A stretch of 45,411 nucleotides of DNA from positions 1-45,411 of the forward strand of contig CAIJPN010000066.1 in the NCBI GenBank assembly GCA_903822545.1. Reading direction: 5' to 3'. The notes beneath the pieces are model-generated. The model was not told the origin of the DNA, made no database searches, and saw nothing but the letters and a program-made list of their open reading frames with translations. Within the stretch, counting starts at the first letter, position 1. The number at the start of each line of letters is the position of its first letter. This DNA comes from an uncultured Anaerolineae bacterium (GTDB lineage: Bacteria > Chloroflexota > Anaerolineae > Anaerolineales > Villigracilaceae). The position numbers were made by a program, and so were the translations under genes. Shown in pieces: positions 18,023 to 26,324 of this stretch.

Positions 18023-19060
18023 ATGCGCCTGAAACTGGCTTTCCTGACCCTGATATTGATCCTGCTCCTATCGGCCTGTACCGGTACGACTGCCTCTCCC
18101 ACCGCCGCCGAAGCTGGCACAACCGCCCCCATCCCAACAGCGACCATCCAGCCGACGGCTGGCCCCACACCCACCCTGCCGCCACCGCTTGCAATCCTCA
18201 TCGTTCCCGCCGATATGAACGCGGACGATTCTAAAGCCTACCAAACCATGGTCTATGACCTGGCCCAGGCCTCCGGGATGCGCTTCCAGGTGCTCAACAA
18301 ACTCAGCGTGGATGAACTGACGCTGGAACCCAACTTGAAGGTTGTCATCGCCCTGGCACCAGACCCTGGCATCGCCGCGCTGGCTGCCGCCGCGCCACAA
18401 GCCCAATTCCTGGCAGTCAACATCCCCGAGGCATCTGCCGGGGGCAACGTCAGCACCCTGGGCAGCGACAGCACCAGGATCGACCAGAAAGCCTTCCTGG
18501 CCGGGTACATCGCCGGGATGATCTCAGATGACTACCACACAGGCGTGCTCCTGCGCAAAGGCGGGGCTGATACCGAAGCCATCCGCAAAGCCTTCCGTGC
18601 CGGGCAGGAATACTACTGCGGGTTGTGCAACCCCTTCCTGGATGCTTATACCGACTATCCCATGGAGATGGAGATCCCCGAAGACGCCAAACCGAATGAA
18701 TACAGCGCCTATGCTGACTTCCTGGTTGTGCGCAGCAAAGTCACCACCATCTTCCTGCCGCCGGGCATCGACATCCCCGAGTTGGAAGAATACCTGTCCA
18801 CCGTTGGTGTGACCATGATCGGAACGCAAACCCCAGCCAAGAAACCAGCCACCTGGGCAGTTACACTCCAACCAGTGTATATCGACGCAGTCCGGGCAGT
18901 CTGGCCCGAACTGGTTGCCGGGAATGGGGGTAAAATCTTTGCAGCGCCGCTCTCCTTCAGCGATGTCAACGAAGACCTTTTCAGCCCCGGGAAACAGATC
19001 GATGCGCGTCGTATCCTTAAAGATGTGCTCGATGGCCTGATTTTTACAGGCGTCCAGTAA
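18023..19060 (+). CDS. BMP/PnrA-like periplasmic-binding lipoprotein
   Basis: This is a 345-residue predicted lipoprotein: signal peptide 1-18, lipobox LSAC with C19, then a Thr/Pro-rich linker to about residue 55. The remaining domain resembles basic membrane proteins and type I periplasmic-binding proteins: the pattern VVIALAPDPG, FLAVNIPEA, then QKAFLAGYIAGMISD is typical of BMP proteins, which often bind nucleosides. No ABC permease or ATPase follows, so transport is not supported. The ATG at 18023 follows GGAGATTCCTGCC. The next gene, a PP2C phosphatase, starts 25 bases downstream, which suggests a shared transcript and perhaps a sensory role. Confidence 0.78.
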   Translation: MRLKLAFLTLILILLLSACTGTTASPTAAEAGTTAPIPTATIQPTAGPTPTLPPPLAILIVPADMNADDSKAYQTMVYDLAQASGMRFQVLNKLSVDELTLEPNLKVVIALAPDPGIAALAAAAPQAQFLAVNIPEASAGGNVSTLGSDSTRIDQKAFLAGYIAGMISDDYHTGVLLRKGGADTEAIRKAFRAGQEYYCGLCNPFLDAYTDYPMEMEIPEDAKPNEYSAYADFLVVRSKVTTIFLPPGIDIPELEEYLSTVGVTMIGTQTPAKKPATWAVTLQPVYIDAVRAVWPELVAGNGGKIFAAPLSFSDVNEDLFSPGKQIDARRILKDVLDGLIFTGVQ

Positions 19061-19085
19061 ACATCCATCACAAAAGGCTCAAGAC

Positions 19086-20339
19086 ATGAAAGAAGCAATC
19101 ATCCGCAATATCCCGCTGTTCCATGCCCTGCCAGAAGAAGAAATTACCTACCTGGCCGGCAGTTTGAGTGAGATCAACGTTCCCGCTGGGACATTGATTT
19201 TCCGCGAGGGCGATTACGGTGATTACTTCCTGGTTGTCCTTTCGGGAGAACTGGAAATTGTCAAAGAATTGGGCATGTCTGACGAACGGGTTGTGGCCTC
19301 GCGCAAAATGGGCGATCATGTTGGCGAAATGAGCCTGCTGCGCCCCGGCGGGACACGCACCGCCAGCGTCCGCTCACGCACCAATGCTGACCTGATCCAG
19401 ATCACTCGCGCCGATTTTGATGGATTGCTTACCCGCCAGCCCAAAATGGCCTATGAAATGACGCGCGCCCTGAGCGACCGGCTGGACGAAGCCCACAACC
19501 ACGCCATCCACGACCTGCAAGAGATCAACCGTGAGCTGGTGAAAGCCTACGAAGAGTTGAAAGCTGCCCAAGAGCAGATCATCGAAAAAGAAAAGCTGGA
19601 GCGCGAGTTGGAAGTGGCGCGCAAAATCCAGGAGAGCATCCTGCCCCGGCAGATGCCCCGCATCCCCGGCTTCGACTTCAGCGCCGTCATGGTTCCCACC
19701 CGGGCAGTGGGTGGCGATTTCTTCGACTTTGTGGCCATCGACCGGAAACACGTTGGCCTGGCAATTGCCGATGTGACCGACAAAGGTGTGCCAGCTGCCA
19801 TCTTTATGGCATTGACGCGCAGCCTGCTGCGCGCCGAGGCGCTGCGCTCGAAAGACCCCGGAACAGTGCTGCACAACGTCAACCGCGTCCTGCTGGACAT
19901 GAATACGGCGGACATGTTTGTGACCACCGTCTATGGGGTGCTTAACCTGGAAACCCGGCAGTTTGACTACGCCCGGGCCGGGCATCCCGCCCCGATCCTG
20001 GTTCGGGATGGGCAAACGCTGATCGAACCGAAAAACAAACCGGCCCAGCCGCTGGCACTCTTCGCCCCGATCCCACTCGATGTCCAGCAAATCCAGCTAC
20101 AGGATGGCGACACGCTGCTCCTTTACACCGATGGCGTGACGGATGCCATCAACGAACAGGGGCAGGATTTCGGCGACGAGGGCCTGCGCAGGATGCTTGT
20201 GCAGGTTTGCAGCGCAGTGGGAACACCCAACTGCGGTCACTTCCAGCAGGTCATCGGCGATTTTCGCCAATCGGCCCCGCAAAGCGATGACATCACCATG
20301 CTGGCCGTTCACGTTCATGGCCCGGCGCATACTCATTAA
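19086..20339 (+). CDS. Cyclic-nucleotide-binding domain fused to a SpoIIE/RsbU-type PP2C phosphatase
   Basis: The 417-residue cytoplasmic signalling protein has three parts. Residues 1-125 form a cNMP-binding domain with GDYFLVVLSGELEIV and the pocket segment GEMSLLRPGGTRTASV. Residues about 140-188 form a coiled coil ending in the linker ARKIQESILPRQMP, typical of RsbU-like proteins. Residues about 195-412 form a PP2C domain with metal-binding aspartates in GGDFFDF (D211), IADVTDKG (D229) and QSDDIT near the end. Such enzymes usually dephosphorylate anti-sigma-factor antagonists, but no partner switch genes (STAS, RsbW) are in this window. It lies 25 bases after the BMP-like lipoprotein. Confidence 0.9.
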   Translation: MKEAIIRNIPLFHALPEEEITYLAGSLSEINVPAGTLIFREGDYGDYFLVVLSGELEIVKELGMSDERVVASRKMGDHVGEMSLLRPGGTRTASVRSRTNADLIQITRADFDGLLTRQPKMAYEMTRALSDRLDEAHNHAIHDLQEINRELVKAYEELKAAQEQIIEKEKLERELEVARKIQESILPRQMPRIPGFDFSAVMVPTRAVGGDFFDFVAIDRKHVGLAIADVTDKGVPAAIFMALTRSLLRAEALRSKDPGTVLHNVNRVLLDMNTADMFVTTVYGVLNLETRQFDYARAGHPAPILVRDGQTLIEPKNKPAQPLALFAPIPLDVQQIQLQDGDTLLLYTDGVTDAINEQGQDFGDEGLRRMLVQVCSAVGTPNCGHFQQVIGDFRQSAPQSDDITMLAVHVHGPAHTH

Positions 20340-20357
20340 TCCACGCCCGGCCTGAAT

Positions 20358-20368
20358 TATGATATAAA
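20358..20368 (+). promoter_or_regulatory. Possible extended -10 promoter of the R3H ATPase gene
   Basis: TGATATAAA (20360-20368) is an extended -10 box in the 71-base gap before the ATPase gene. No good -35 box is visible. It would allow expression apart from the preceding phosphatase gene. Confidence 0.4.
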
Positions 20369-20410
20369 CCGCATCTTCAACAAAAAACCAATTATCGAAT
20401 ACGAGTCACT

Positions 20411-22036
20411 ATGTCACAACAGCGAAAAATTACCGACGACCTCGACGCACTTTTAAATGCTTTGCCCCAAACGATTGTCGATGCCGTCCACAAAGCCAAT
20501 AATTCTGAAAAACTGCTCGAAATCATCCTCGACCTGGGGCGCGTGCCAACAGCCCGCTTTGTCGATTCTGAGATCGTCCTGCGCGAGGCGGAAGTGACAG
20601 CCGATGAGCTTTTGCATGTTATCAAAGGCCTGGGCGATTTCGATGCTGACAATCGCGCCGGCATCGAGCGCACCCTGCATCGAATATCGGCTATCCGCAA
20701 CCGGCGGGGAAACATCGTCGGGTTGACGCTGCGGGTGGGCCGGGCTGTCTACGGGACGATTGAAATCATCCAGGACATGATCGAGAGCGGCAAATCTGTG
20801 TTGATTTTGGGCCGCCCCGGGGTGGGCAAAACCACCCTGCTGCGGGAAGCAGCCCGCATCCTGGCCGAAAGCAAACGGGTGGTAATTGTCGATACATCCA
20901 ACGAAATCGGCGGGGATGGCGATGTGCCGCATCCTGCCGTTGGCAAGGCGCGCCGGATGCAGGTTAAGGTGCCCACGCTCCAACACGAAGTCATGATCGA
21001 GGCGGTGGAGAACCACAACCCCGAAGTGATCGTCATCGACGAGATCGGGCGCGAACTGGAAGCCCTGGCGGCCCGCACCATCGCCGAGCGCGGAGTCCAG
21101 CTCATCGGTACTGCCCACGGCCAGACCCTCGACAACCTGCTGCAAAACCCAACCCTGAGCGACCTGGTGGGCGGCATCGAAGCGGTGACGCTCTCTGACG
21201 AGGAAGCCCGCCGGCGCGGCACGCAAAAAACGGTGCTGGAACGGCGCGCCCCGCCCACATTTGATGTGCTGATTGAAATCCTGAGCCGCGACCAGTTTGC
21301 CATCCACCCCGATATTACTGCGGCGGTGGATGCCTTCCTGCGCGGGTACCCGCTGCTGCCCGAAGTGCGCACCCGCGAAAGCGATGGGAAGATCCGGGTT
21401 GAAAAGGCCTCGGTTGCCCCGGCGGGGAACCAACGTTCCCGCAGTTCAAAAATAGATAGTCCCAAAATGGAAAATGGCAGGGCCGCCGCAGCCCCCGAAT
21501 ATCGAAGCGCGAATGTCGAAACCCCGCCAGCTGCGCTGGAGCGCGGTATGAAACCCGTGAAAATCTACCCCTACGGTGTGGCGCGCAACCGCTTGATGCA
21601 ATCTGCCAAGCGGATGGGTGTTCCGGCCCTGGTGGTGCGCACCGTTGAAGAGGCTGATGCGCTCATCACGCTGCGTTCGTACTACCGCGACCACCAGGCC
21701 ACTATTGTGGAAGCTGAACAGCGCGGCATGCCCATCTATGTGCTGCGCGCCAACAGTGTCAGCCAGATTGACCAGTTCGTGGCGGATTTGTTCAACTTGC
21801 AAAGCCCGGCTGGACAGACCCAGGCTGCCAGCTACGAAACTGCCCCTTCGGACGAAGTCCGCAGCCAGATGCAGGCCGCTATATCTGCTGTGCTGAATGG
21901 CGAACGCTATGTAGATATGCCACCCGCCGGGCCAACCATCCGCCGCATCCAGCACGAAATGGCGCGAGATGCGGAACTGGTCAGTCACTCGTACGGTAAA
22001 GAACCCAGAAGATACGTCCGTATTTTCAGGGATTAA
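20411..22036 (+). CDS. Ycf45-like AAA ATPase with C-terminal R3H domain
   Basis: This 541-residue protein belongs to the Ycf45/SpoIIIAA-like ATPases with an R3H nucleic-acid-binding domain. Walker A is GRPGVGKTT (134-142) and Walker B is VIVIDEIG (206-213), followed by GTAHGQTLDNLLQNP. The N-terminal part (EVTADELLHVIKGL) and the middle MKPVKIYPYGVARNRL block are typical of the family. The last 60 residues carry the R3H motif (RRIQHEMA) ending in RYVRIF. A low-complexity linker of about 50 residues (near 340-390) separates ATPase and C-terminal parts. The cellular role of this family is poorly known. A very strong terminator follows. Confidence 0.88.
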   Translation: MSQQRKITDDLDALLNALPQTIVDAVHKANNSEKLLEIILDLGRVPTARFVDSEIVLREAEVTADELLHVIKGLGDFDADNRAGIERTLHRISAIRNRRGNIVGLTLRVGRAVYGTIEIIQDMIESGKSVLILGRPGVGKTTLLREAARILAESKRVVIVDTSNEIGGDGDVPHPAVGKARRMQVKVPTLQHEVMIEAVENHNPEVIVIDEIGRELEALAARTIAERGVQLIGTAHGQTLDNLLQNPTLSDLVGGIEAVTLSDEEARRRGTQKTVLERRAPPTFDVLIEILSRDQFAIHPDITAAVDAFLRGYPLLPEVRTRESDGKIRVEKASVAPAGNQRSRSSKIDSPKMENGRAAAAPEYRSANVETPPAALERGMKPVKIYPYGVARNRLMQSAKRMGVPALVVRTVEEADALITLRSYYRDHQATIVEAEQRGMPIYVLRANSVSQIDQFVADLFNLQSPAGQTQAASYETAPSDEVRSQMQAAISAVLNGERYVDMPPAGPTIRRIQHEMARDAELVSHSYGKEPRRYVRIFRD

Positions 22037-22080
22037 CGGTAATCACCATCACCCTGGCCCTCTCTCCCAAGGGAGAGGGA

Positions 22081-22134
22081 ACCTGTTGGAAAAGAAAACC
22101 AGCCCTTGCGGGCTGGTTTTCTTTTCCAACAGGT
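22081..22134. terminator. Bidirectional terminator with a 25-base-pair perfect stem
   Basis: The 25 bases at 22081-22105 are the exact reverse complement of 22110-22134, with a four-base loop TTGC. The stem holds GAAAACCAGCCC and GGGCTGGTTTTC. It separates two convergent genes. A smaller hairpin (TCTCCC-AA-GGGAGA, about 22063-22076) precedes it. Confidence 0.85.
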
Positions 22135-22142
22135 AAATCCTG

Positions 22143-22826
22143 TTAATCTTTCCCTGAAGTTGCCAGCATAAACCCGATGAACATCAGGATCGCGCCAAGC
22201 AGTTCGCTGATGTACAGCCAGTCGAGCATGCCGGCCTGCACGAAGGTCCCGCCGGTGGCCGGGAAAAGCGCCCCGGCAGCGATCAGGATATTCCCGAACA
22301 TGCGATTCATCAGTACGCGCTTGCGCCAGAACAGGAAAGAAGAATAAAGCGCCCCGCCAACTAAACCGAGCGTGCCATAGATGTTGAAGATTACCGTCAG
22401 GAAAATCATCAGCCCACTGCGGGTCAGGATTTCTTTATATTGCTCCGAAACCGGCACAGAGACAAGATAACCGGCCTGCGCCCCGGTCAGCGACGCAGTG
22501 AAGGTCAGACCCAGCGCCAGCAGCGAAACCACCGCCAGGCCATAAGTCAGGTATTTGGCGGTATTACCCTTGCGAATCAGCAGGTGAATGCTGCCCTGTC
22601 CAAGCCAGGCTGCCGTCAGAATGGCTCCGCACAGATACCAGAGTTTAAGCACCCACTCGTTGAACGAAAATGCCAGGATGATTTCGCTAAGTGTCCCCAG
22701 GCCATATAGCAACAGGCCAAAAGCCCAGTGCGAGAGATGCGCCCCACCTTTCGCGAGGTAGCGGCGAAAGACAAAAAAGGTGAAGGCGAACGTTACCAGC
22801 GTGGAAAAAATGGGCAAATACGTCAT
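22143..22826 (-). CDS. Multi-pass membrane protein of unknown function
   Basis: This is a 227-residue protein with about seven hydrophobic segments, starting MTYLPIFSTLVTFAFTFFVF. I do not recognise a family with certainty. Charged loops are short, and there is no signal peptide or enzymatic motif. The ATG at 22824-22826 follows AGGAG with eight bases spacing. It lies 21 bases after the 47-residue membrane miniprotein and is the last gene of the PucC-HTH-miniprotein set. The close packing suggests a shared function, but what that is remains unknown. Confidence 0.8.
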   Translation of the reverse strand: MTYLPIFSTLVTFAFTFFVFRRYLAKGGAHLSHWAFGLLLYGLGTLSEIILAFSFNEWVLKLWYLCGAILTAAWLGQGSIHLLIRKGNTAKYLTYGLAVVSLLALGLTFTASLTGAQAGYLVSVPVSEQYKEILTRSGLMIFLTVIFNIYGTLGLVGGALYSSFLFWRKRVLMNRMFGNILIAAGALFPATGGTFVQAGMLDWLYISELLGAILMFIGFMLATSGKD

Positions 22827-22847
22827 CAGTGTATCTCCTATGGGGAA

Positions 22848-22991
22848 TTATGCGCCGGTCACGCCGGCAGAGTTGAGCGCCACCAGCACCAGCACAGAAA
22901 CCAGCGCCAGGAACAGCAATCCCAGCAGGGCCGGGACAATTTTCTCAGTCAGGGTGTTGCGGTCGAAACGGGAAGAAGGTTTCGAGGTCAT
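22848..22991 (-). CDS. 47-residue single-helix membrane miniprotein
   Basis: This is a short open frame of 48 codons including the stop. The protein has a charged N-terminus (MTSKPSSRFDRNTLTEK) and one strong membrane helix of about 22 residues (near 18-40), ending AGVTGA. The ATG at 22989-22991 overlaps the stop of the HTH gene as ATGA, a classic translational-coupling arrangement, and GGAGG lies ten bases upstream. The next gene starts 21 bases downstream. Overlap, ribosome site and clean membrane helix together support a real gene. Function unknown. Confidence 0.72.
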   Translation of the reverse strand: MTSKPSSRFDRNTLTEKIVPALLGLLFLALVSVLVLVALNSAGVTGA

Positions 22992-23626
22992 GAATGCGCA
23001 TCCTCCAGCAGGTTAAAAGTTTCGAGCAGGTTTACCAAAATCTGGTCGGTAAACGTGTGGATTTTATTCAACATGCGCCCCCAGGCCAGCCCCGGCGGCA
23101 CACGCGCATCTTCGTAGACATTCACCAGCGTTTCAAGCAGGGTATTGCGAAAAAACAGGAAAGCCTGGGTGGCCTCCACATTGCTCAAGCCATACCGCTG
23201 GGCCCGCGAAGCATACTCATAGCCCAGGGCATAGGCTTCAGCAGTGCCATCACCGGCATCCGAAGCCAGGTAAGTCATCAGCCCGCGCACCAGCGTTCCA
23301 CCACTCATGCGATACTGCGCCCGCGCGGCCTGATCGAGCTTCTGATACCAGTGTTCAGCCTCCAGCCGCCCATCTGCGATCTGCATGCGCAATTGTCCAA
23401 TGGCGCTGTGCATGGCTCGCGCAGGCTCCATCACCTGGCGGGTGTCGCGGGATGTTTTCATCCACAATTCCACCTCGCCGCGCATAAAACGCCGGTGCCC
23501 GCCAGATGTGCGGTGGACAGGGAACAAACCCTTATCAGACCACAACCGCACGGTGGATGGATGCACCCCGATCAGGTTTGCCGCGTCACTGAGGGTTAAC
23601 CACTCGCCCTGAAGCTTTTCTGCCAT
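22988..23626 (-). CDS. MerR-like helix-turn-helix regulator with helical C-terminal domain
   Basis: The 212-residue protein begins with an excisionase/MerR-type HTH (residues 9-48): LTLSDAANLIGVHPSTVRLW, then GLFPVHRTSGGHRRF. The C-terminal 140 residues are predicted all-helical and contain no enzymatic motif; they could be a ligand or sensor domain of the kind found in stress regulators. The ATG at 23624-23626 follows TGGAG. The gene lies 81 bases after the PucC-like transporter, and its stop codon overlaps the start of the miniprotein. It probably regulates its own operon. Confidence 0.85.
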   Translation of the reverse strand: MAEKLQGEWLTLSDAANLIGVHPSTVRLWSDKGLFPVHRTSGGHRRFMRGEVELWMKTSRDTRQVMEPARAMHSAIGQLRMQIADGRLEAEHWYQKLDQAARAQYRMSGGTLVRGLMTYLASDAGDGTAEAYALGYEYASRAQRYGLSNVEATQAFLFFRNTLLETLVNVYEDARVPPGLAWGRMLNKIHTFTDQILVNLLETFNLLEDAHS

Positions 23627-23707
23627 TAAATCAACTCCAACTCGCTGATAATTTCCTTGCCGGTAAACAATGAGCTCAGGCAGCCACCCGCCACGAGGCC
23701 GGGGCTG

Positions 23708-25003
23708 TTAATCGACCAGTGCCACACGCTCCACCACCGATGGCGCAGCTACCTGCCGGTGAAAAGCAGATGTCTCAATACGCGTCAGCAGAAATACCGC
23801 CAACGCCAGCATGAAAGCTTCCAGCCCGAATACGATCCCGTATCCGAGCACAGCATCGCCGCTCATTTGGGTTGCCACATCGCGGACGATGCCCGCCAGC
23901 AGTGAGCCGACCAGACGCGAAAACGCATTCGAAACGCCCCATGCGCCAATGAACAGCCCGGCATAACCGGGGATGGTCAGGTCAAACATCAGGGCGAGGT
24001 TGGCAACAGTGGAGAGGCCGGTGCCAGCGCCGAGCAGCAAAACGCCAGTGTAGAAAATGCTTTTCGAAGCGAGGAAGCCGCTTGCCAGGATGGTCAGGAA
24101 TCCGGCCAGGGCGGCGAGATTGCCGGTTTGGGCAACCAGTTTGCGGGGGACGCGCTTTTCCAAGATCCCCGCAATGACGATGGTCAGCAAAACCGCCCCG
24201 CCCCAAATGGAGGTAATGCGCGTGGTTTGGGTAACGGTCAGCCCAAAGGCCTCGGCTGCGAAGGGTTCGAGCAGCACGTCCTGGCCGAGGATGGCAGCCA
24301 GCAAGAGCAAGAGATAGAAGAAAAATAGCGAAACCTGGGAGCTTTTGCGAACAACCGCCAGCATTTCGGCCAGCGAGTGGGTTTCTTCACGGCTGGAGGA
24401 CTGGCCGTGGCGCGCTTCGAGCCGCACCAACCCGATGAGGCCGATCACAAGCGCCGCCAGGCCAACCACCCAGAAGGCGTTTTGCAGGGCGGCGGGCGTG
24501 TATGGCTCCACCATGCGCCCAATGGCAATGGCCGTGAAAATGATGCTGGTGATCATCATGAACCACATGGTAGCGATGGTTGTGCCGCGCCCCTTTTCAC
24601 CGGAAAGTTCGGATGCCAGCGCCAGGTAAGAAACGCTGGACAGGTTGTAGCCCATCCCCCATGCGCCAAAGGCCAGCGCCGCGGTCAGCAGGCCCAGGGC
24701 TGGATTTTCAGCCATCAGGAAAGCCACTTGTGGCGAGACCCCCAGGCCAAGCACGCACAAAACCAGCCCGGCCAGGATGTAGGGGCTGCGCCGGAAACCA
24801 AAGATGGGGTGACGATCTGAATATGCTCCAATGGCAACCTGGAGCGGTGAGAAGATATAGGGGAGTGAAGCAAATAGCGCCACAAGCGTGGCAGAAATCC
24901 CCAACTCTTTGATCATGACTCGGTTGAGGGTACTGTTAATGGGTACCAGCGTCATGGCAACAGCGAGATGGATAAGCCCGAGTTGAAATCGTTTAAGAAA
25001 CAT
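23708..25003 (-). CDS. PucC / bacteriochlorophyll-delivery (BCD) family MFS transporter
   Basis: This is a 431-residue membrane protein with about twelve helices. The N-terminus is characteristic of the PUCC family: RFQLGLIHLAVAMTLVPI, then STLNRVMIKELGISATLVAL and SDRHPIFGFRRSPYI. Characterised members (PucC, LhaA) assist assembly of light-harvesting complexes in phototrophs. No bch, puf or puc genes occur in this window, so whether the host is phototrophic is open; PucC-like proteins may have other cargo in non-phototrophs. The ATG at 25001-25003 follows AGGTG. It is the first gene of a four-gene minus-strand set. Confidence 0.85.
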   Translation of the reverse strand: MFLKRFQLGLIHLAVAMTLVPINSTLNRVMIKELGISATLVALFASLPYIFSPLQVAIGAYSDRHPIFGFRRSPYILAGLVLCVLGLGVSPQVAFLMAENPALGLLTAALAFGAWGMGYNLSSVSYLALASELSGEKGRGTTIATMWFMMITSIIFTAIAIGRMVEPYTPAALQNAFWVVGLAALVIGLIGLVRLEARHGQSSSREETHSLAEMLAVVRKSSQVSLFFFYLLLLLAAILGQDVLLEPFAAEAFGLTVTQTTRITSIWGGAVLLTIVIAGILEKRVPRKLVAQTGNLAALAGFLTILASGFLASKSIFYTGVLLLGAGTGLSTVANLALMFDLTIPGYAGLFIGAWGVSNAFSRLVGSLLAGIVRDVATQMSGDAVLGYGIVFGLEAFMLALAVFLLTRIETSAFHRQVAAPSVVERVALVD

Positions 25004-25028
25004 ACTTTCACCTGAGATTTAAATACAG

Positions 25029-25048
25029 CGAGGGCAAGCCAGCCCTCG
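25029..25048 (-). terminator. Hairpin after the gatB-nagA unit
   Basis: CGAGGGC (25029-25035) pairs with GCCCTCG (25042-25048). On the minus strand it lies 126 bases beyond the nagA stop and is followed by CTGTATTTAAATC, a weak T-tract. It may stop nagA readthrough before the PucC-like gene, or be part of that gene's leader. Confidence 0.45.
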
Positions 25049-25173
25049 TTGGTGGATGCTAATTTATCATGAAAAGTGTGCAGGACAATGTAGATTTACA
25101 CAGATTCAGGCTAGAGAAAGATTAATCCAGAGATGAACAGATGAGACATAACCGGCTTTTGATAGTCAAACAT

Positions 25174-26322
25174 CTACAGCTTTGAATAGACCACGGTTCC
25201 CCGCACGATTGTGGCCATCAACTTGCCGGTTTCATCCAGGAGCACCACATCTGCATCGGCGCCGGGGGCCAGGCGGCCTTTGCCGCGCGCGCCGAGCATT
25301 TGCGCCACGCTGTATGTGGCGGATGTGATGGCTTCATCCAGTGTGCAGCCGGTGAACTTGACCAGGTTTTGGACAGCAACATCCATTTGCAAGATGCTGC
25401 CCGCCAGCGTGCCATCGGCCAGCCGGGCGGATGTTTCGTTCACGCTGACTTTGTAGTCGCCGAGCACATATTCGCCGGGGGCCATGCCGAGGGCCATCAT
25501 GGCATCGGTAACGATGGCCATGCCGCGCGCGCCTTTTAGCTTCCAGGCCAGGCGCACCATGGCCGGATGAACGTGGATACCATCAGGAATCAGGCCCACC
25601 GTCAGGCGCGGGTCATCTAACAGCGCGGCAGCCAACCCCGGCGCGCGGTGATCCAGCCCGGGCATGGCGTTGAAAAGATGCGTGGCGCACGTCACCCCGG
25701 CAGAAAAAGCCTCGCGGGCCTGCTCATACGTGGCCAGGCTGTGTCCCGCGCTGACGATCACCTCGCGCAGCCGCAGCATGCGCACCAGGTCGAGCGCGCC
25801 GGGCAGTTCTGGAGCTAACGTCACCAGCCAGAGATGGTTTTTGCGCGACCAGCTGGCAGTGTCAGACAAATCTGGGGAGCGCAAGTAGGCGGGATTGTGG
25901 GCGCCTTTTTTGCCAGGGTTCAGGAAAGGCCCCTCGAAATGGAGTCCCAGCGGCAGCGCGCCAGAAAATCCCGTTGGCGCGCCCTTTCCCAAAACAGATT
26001 GGGCGCGCGCATACACATCCAGCGGCGCGGTGATGATGGTCGGCAGGAAGCTGGTTACACCATGTTCGGGCAGCCGCGCGGCCACATCCCAAATGCTGGC
26101 CGGGTTTTCGGTGAAATCCATGCCAAAACCCCCGTTCAACTGCCAGTCGATGAAACCGGGCGCGGCGATCAGGCCAGTGGCGTCAATCACCTGCGTGCCG
26201 GCAGGCAGTTTCAGCCTGGCAGACTCAGCCACCATGCTGATTTTACCGGCATCGATCAAAAGCGCCGCGTCATTCAGGGTTTTTGTGGGTGTTAACAGGT
26301 GAGATACACGGATATAAAGCAT
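25174..26322 (-). CDS. nagA: N-acetylglucosamine-6-phosphate deacetylase
   Basis: NagA removes the acetyl group from GlcNAc-6-phosphate in amino-sugar breakdown and cell-wall recycling. The 382 residues have all family landmarks: APGFIDWQLNGGFG (the Q-L-N form seen in E. coli), HFEGPF with metal ligand E130, SAGHS with H194, THLFNAM with H215, DGIHVHP with H250 and VTDAM with catalytic D273. The start ATG at 26320-26322 follows AAGGAG inside the 3' end of gatB; the genes are two bases apart and surely co-transcribed. No nagB or GlcNAc transporter is adjacent. The nearby sugar ABC importer could be functionally linked, but this is speculative. Confidence 0.95.
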   Translation of the reverse strand: MLYIRVSHLLTPTKTLNDAALLIDAGKISMVAESARLKLPAGTQVIDATGLIAAPGFIDWQLNGGFGMDFTENPASIWDVAARLPEHGVTSFLPTIITAPLDVYARAQSVLGKGAPTGFSGALPLGLHFEGPFLNPGKKGAHNPAYLRSPDLSDTASWSRKNHLWLVTLAPELPGALDLVRMLRLREVIVSAGHSLATYEQAREAFSAGVTCATHLFNAMPGLDHRAPGLAAALLDDPRLTVGLIPDGIHVHPAMVRLAWKLKGARGMAIVTDAMMALGMAPGEYVLGDYKVSVNETSARLADGTLAGSILQMDVAVQNLVKFTGCTLDEAITSATYSVAQMLGARGKGRLAPGADADVVLLDETGKLMATIVRGTVVYSKL

Positions 26323-26324
26323 GG

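Noticed and set aside
25004-25173. Small gene or riboswitch upstream of the PucC-like gene
   Set aside because: Only a short hairpin and AT-rich sequence are visible; no frame with a ribosome site and no known aptamer pattern.
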